From: Rhizobium etli 8C-3
GTDB taxonomy: Bacteria > Pseudomonadota > Alphaproteobacteria > Rhizobiales > Rhizobiaceae
Direction: 5' to 3'
Length of the DNA stretch: 64,000 nucleotides
Assembly: GCF_001908375.1 (NCBI RefSeq)
Contig: NZ_CP017241.1
Location: 1,057,001 to 1,121,000, forward strand
Shown here: piece by piece, positions 62,735 through 64,000 of the stretch
How positions within the stretch are numbered: the stretch's first letter is position 1
Layout of the letters: each line of letters starts with the position of its first letter
Position numbers and translations under genes: made by a program
The notes under the pieces: model-generated
What the model saw: only the letters and a program-made list of their open reading frames with translations
What the model was told of the DNA's origin: nothing
Database searches by the model: none

Positions 62735-63411
62735 TCGGCCCAGCCGTTCATCCAATCTTCGCGCAACCCGTCGCCTTCGCCCCGGAAGAAGGCCCCAGCC
62801 GCTTCGCAATCCTCGACGCGGTCGCTGCGGAAATTGCGGATCGCCTGACGCAGTTCGCACCAGCCGACGATATTGGAGTAGTGTGAATAGTAGATCAACG
62901 CGATCGGGCGGATGGTGCGCTCGGTGGCGCGTCCCAGTTCGTCGCGGTAGTTGAGCGCCAGCTTCTGCTCGTCGCGGATGGCCCGGCGCACCATGGCGAG
63001 ATCCAAGCCGGCAGGCGGCTGTGCGACAGTGCCCCAGGCAAAGAGCGCCTTGTTCTCCATCGCCTGGCGCAGAGGTATCGGCACTGCGCCTGCGATCTTC
63101 TGGTTCACCCGCTTTGCCGCCTGCTTTAGCTCTGCGTCGCCGGTCCGTTCCAAGAGCGCCAGCGACAACACGATCGCCTCCAGTTCCTCGATAGAAAACA
63201 TCAGCGGCGGCAGGTCGAAGCCGGGGCGCATGATATAGCCGATGCCGCGCCCGCCTTCGATCGGCACGTGCATCGACTGCAGTGCGGCGATGTCGCGATA
63301 GATGGAGCGCACCGTCACTTCCAGCGCGTCCGCCATCGCCTGGGCCGTCACCGGTCGTTTTGCCAACCGCAGGATCTGGATGATCTCGAACAGGCGAGAG
63401 GCCTTTCGCAT
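62710..63411 (-). CDS. YafY-family WYL-domain transcriptional regulator
   Basis: A 233-residue regulator. An N-terminal winged helix (SRLFEIIQILRLAKRPVTAQAMADALEVTVRSIYRDIAAL) is followed by GGRGIGYIMRPGFDLPP and a C-terminal WYL-like domain (LNYRDELGRATERTIRPIALIYYSHYSNIVGWCELRQAIRNFRSDRV). ATG 63411 was chosen for GGAGAGA upstream and the family start. It is divergent from a LysE exporter with a palindrome between them, so it may regulate that gene. The ligand is unknown. Confidence 0.85.
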   Translation of the reverse strand: MRKASRLFEIIQILRLAKRPVTAQAMADALEVTVRSIYRDIAALQSMHVPIEGGRGIGYIMRPGFDLPPLMFSIEELEAIVLSLALLERTGDAELKQAAKRVNQKIAGAVPIPLRQAMENKALFAWGTVAQPPAGLDLAMVRRAIRDEQKLALNYRDELGRATERTIRPIALIYYSHYSNIVGWCELRQAIRNFRSDRVEDCEAAGAFFRGEGDGLREDWMNGWAERPPGVSS

Positions 63412-63428
63412 TCTCTCCTCCAAGGCTC

Positions 63429-63446
63429 CTGACAATACACTGTCAG
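63429..63446. promoter_or_regulatory. Operator candidate between WYL regulator and LysE exporter
   Basis: CTGACA-ATACAC-TGTCAG is a perfect palindrome with six-base arms. It lies 17 bases upstream of the regulator start and 87 bases before the exporter start. TGACA/TGTCA repeats are commonly found next to YafY-type regulators. Confidence 0.65.
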
Positions 63447-63533
63447 TTGGGCTTTGATATAGCACAGCCTATCGAATTGAAATCAAAAGCGGTCCGGGAA
63501 AATGGCCGCCGCTTCGAAGGCAGGCAACTGACA

Positions 63534-64000
63534 TGACTTACACGGAAAACCTCTGGCTCTACTTCACCCTCCTCTTCGGCATCATCATCGTGCCGGGCAT
63601 GGACATGCTCTTTGTGCTCGCCAATTCCCTGACCGGCGGCAGGAGCCGCGGTATGGCGGCAACGGCAGGCATCATGGCGGGCGGCGCGGTTCATTCGCTT
63701 TACGGCGCAATCGGCGTTGGCATTCTTGCGAGCCTGCTGCCTTCGCTCTTCAACCCGCTGCTTTTCCTGGGCGCCGCCTACATGATCTGGATCGGCTTCA
63801 CACTGATCCGCAGCTCGATAACGGTGGATATGGTCGGCGAGGGAAGCCTGCGCTCCGGATGGCGCGCCTTCCGGCAGGGCGCGATCACCTGCCTCATCAA
63901 TCCGAAGGCGTACCTCTTCATGCTTGCCGTCTATCCGCAATTCCTTAAACCCGTCTACGGGCCGATCTGGCTGCAAGGCCTTGTCATGGGCGCTATGACA
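63534..64000 (+). CDS. LysE-family exporter (3' end beyond window)
   Basis: The first 155 codons of a LysE/RhtB-type amino-acid exporter. FTLLFGIIIVPGMDMLFVLANSLTGGRSRGMAATAGIMAGGAVHSLYG carries the family PGP-like motif (here PGMDM) and the conserved G-x-x-G repeats. About four helices are visible before the window ends. It is divergent from a WYL regulator. The substrate is unknown; the family exports neutral or basic amino acids. Confidence 0.85.

Noticed and set aside
1..64000. CRISPR arrays, tRNA/rRNA genes, prophage or insertion sequences
   Set aside because: No regularly spaced direct repeats, cloverleaf candidates, integrases or transposases were recognised by eye; a covariance-model search would be decisive.

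Overview
The window reads as part of a Rhizobiaceae replicon, most likely Rhizobium. It is GC-rich and densely coding. It carries a BetI-controlled choline oxidation operon, a COG4111/NadQ-type regulator next to nadABC, a Rhizobium etli-type asparaginase, OhrR/Ohr, a large-subunit catalase behind a GGAAC-N16-CGTT (EcfG/RpoE2-type) promoter, and many LysR, MarR, DeoR and WYL regulators paired with small enzymes. No rRNA, tRNA, CRISPR array, insertion sequence, phage gene or replication origin was recognised. It looks like ordinary chromosome or chromid, not an island.

Layout. 1-3.2 kb: betI-betB-betA on the minus strand (betA runs off the left edge), with a perfect palindromic operator. 3.3-8.2 kb: an HdeD-like membrane protein, an orphan ParD-like antitoxin, an EAL-GGDEF gene broken by one amber codon, a quinone oxidoreductase and a zinc-ribbon methyltransferase. 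8.3-14.6 kb: an MFS exporter facing a SufR-like regulator, an asparaginase, a DeoR regulator facing a deoxyribosyltransferase-like protein, and a GST. 14.7-20.1 kb: a LysR regulator, then the NAD module nadQ and nadA-nadB-nadC with two operators. 20.1-24.4 kb: a GST, a Tat-exported beta-helix protein, a GDPD and a ligase-associated exonuclease. 24.5-30.3 kb: an ATP-dependent DNA ligase, a hydrolase, two tandem L,D-transpeptidases and a SleB-type hydrolase. 30.4-36.7 kb: LysR/MFS, OhrR/Ohr, and MarR facing a DUF899-DUF1579-VOC cassette. 36.9-39.3 kb: a decayed patch with two pseudogenes (RTX/cadherin-like and transglutaminase-like peptidase) around a degenerate GGDEF protein. 39.3-54.1 kb: ABC-F, YjdM, HerA-like ATPase, zwf, tam, a phosphoesterase/alcohol dehydrogenase pair, an aminotransferase, a GAF-adenylate cyclase and catalase. 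54.2-64 kb: an MFS exporter, TauE/SafE, small rhizobial proteins, a membrane coiled-coil protein coupled to a ClpP-like protease, sodB, a phosphoesterase, and a WYL regulator divergent from a LysE exporter that runs off the right edge.

Themes. The best-supported circuits are short local ones: a regulator facing its target across a palindromic operator. These are BetI, the SufR-like protein, DeoR, NadQ, OhrR, MarR and YafY/WYL. Stress defence recurs in Ohr, catalase, SodB, GSTs, quinone reductase and the ligase/exonuclease pair. A cell-wall group (two L,D-transpeptidases plus SleB) ends at a shared terminator. No clearly new defence or mobile system was found. The least explained items are the ClpP-like/coiled-coil membrane pair, the 31-bp hairpin in the gene-poor stretch at 56.6-57.2 kb, the three 10-bp-phased repeats in the DeoR operator, and the broken genes, one of which is intact except for a single nonsense codon.
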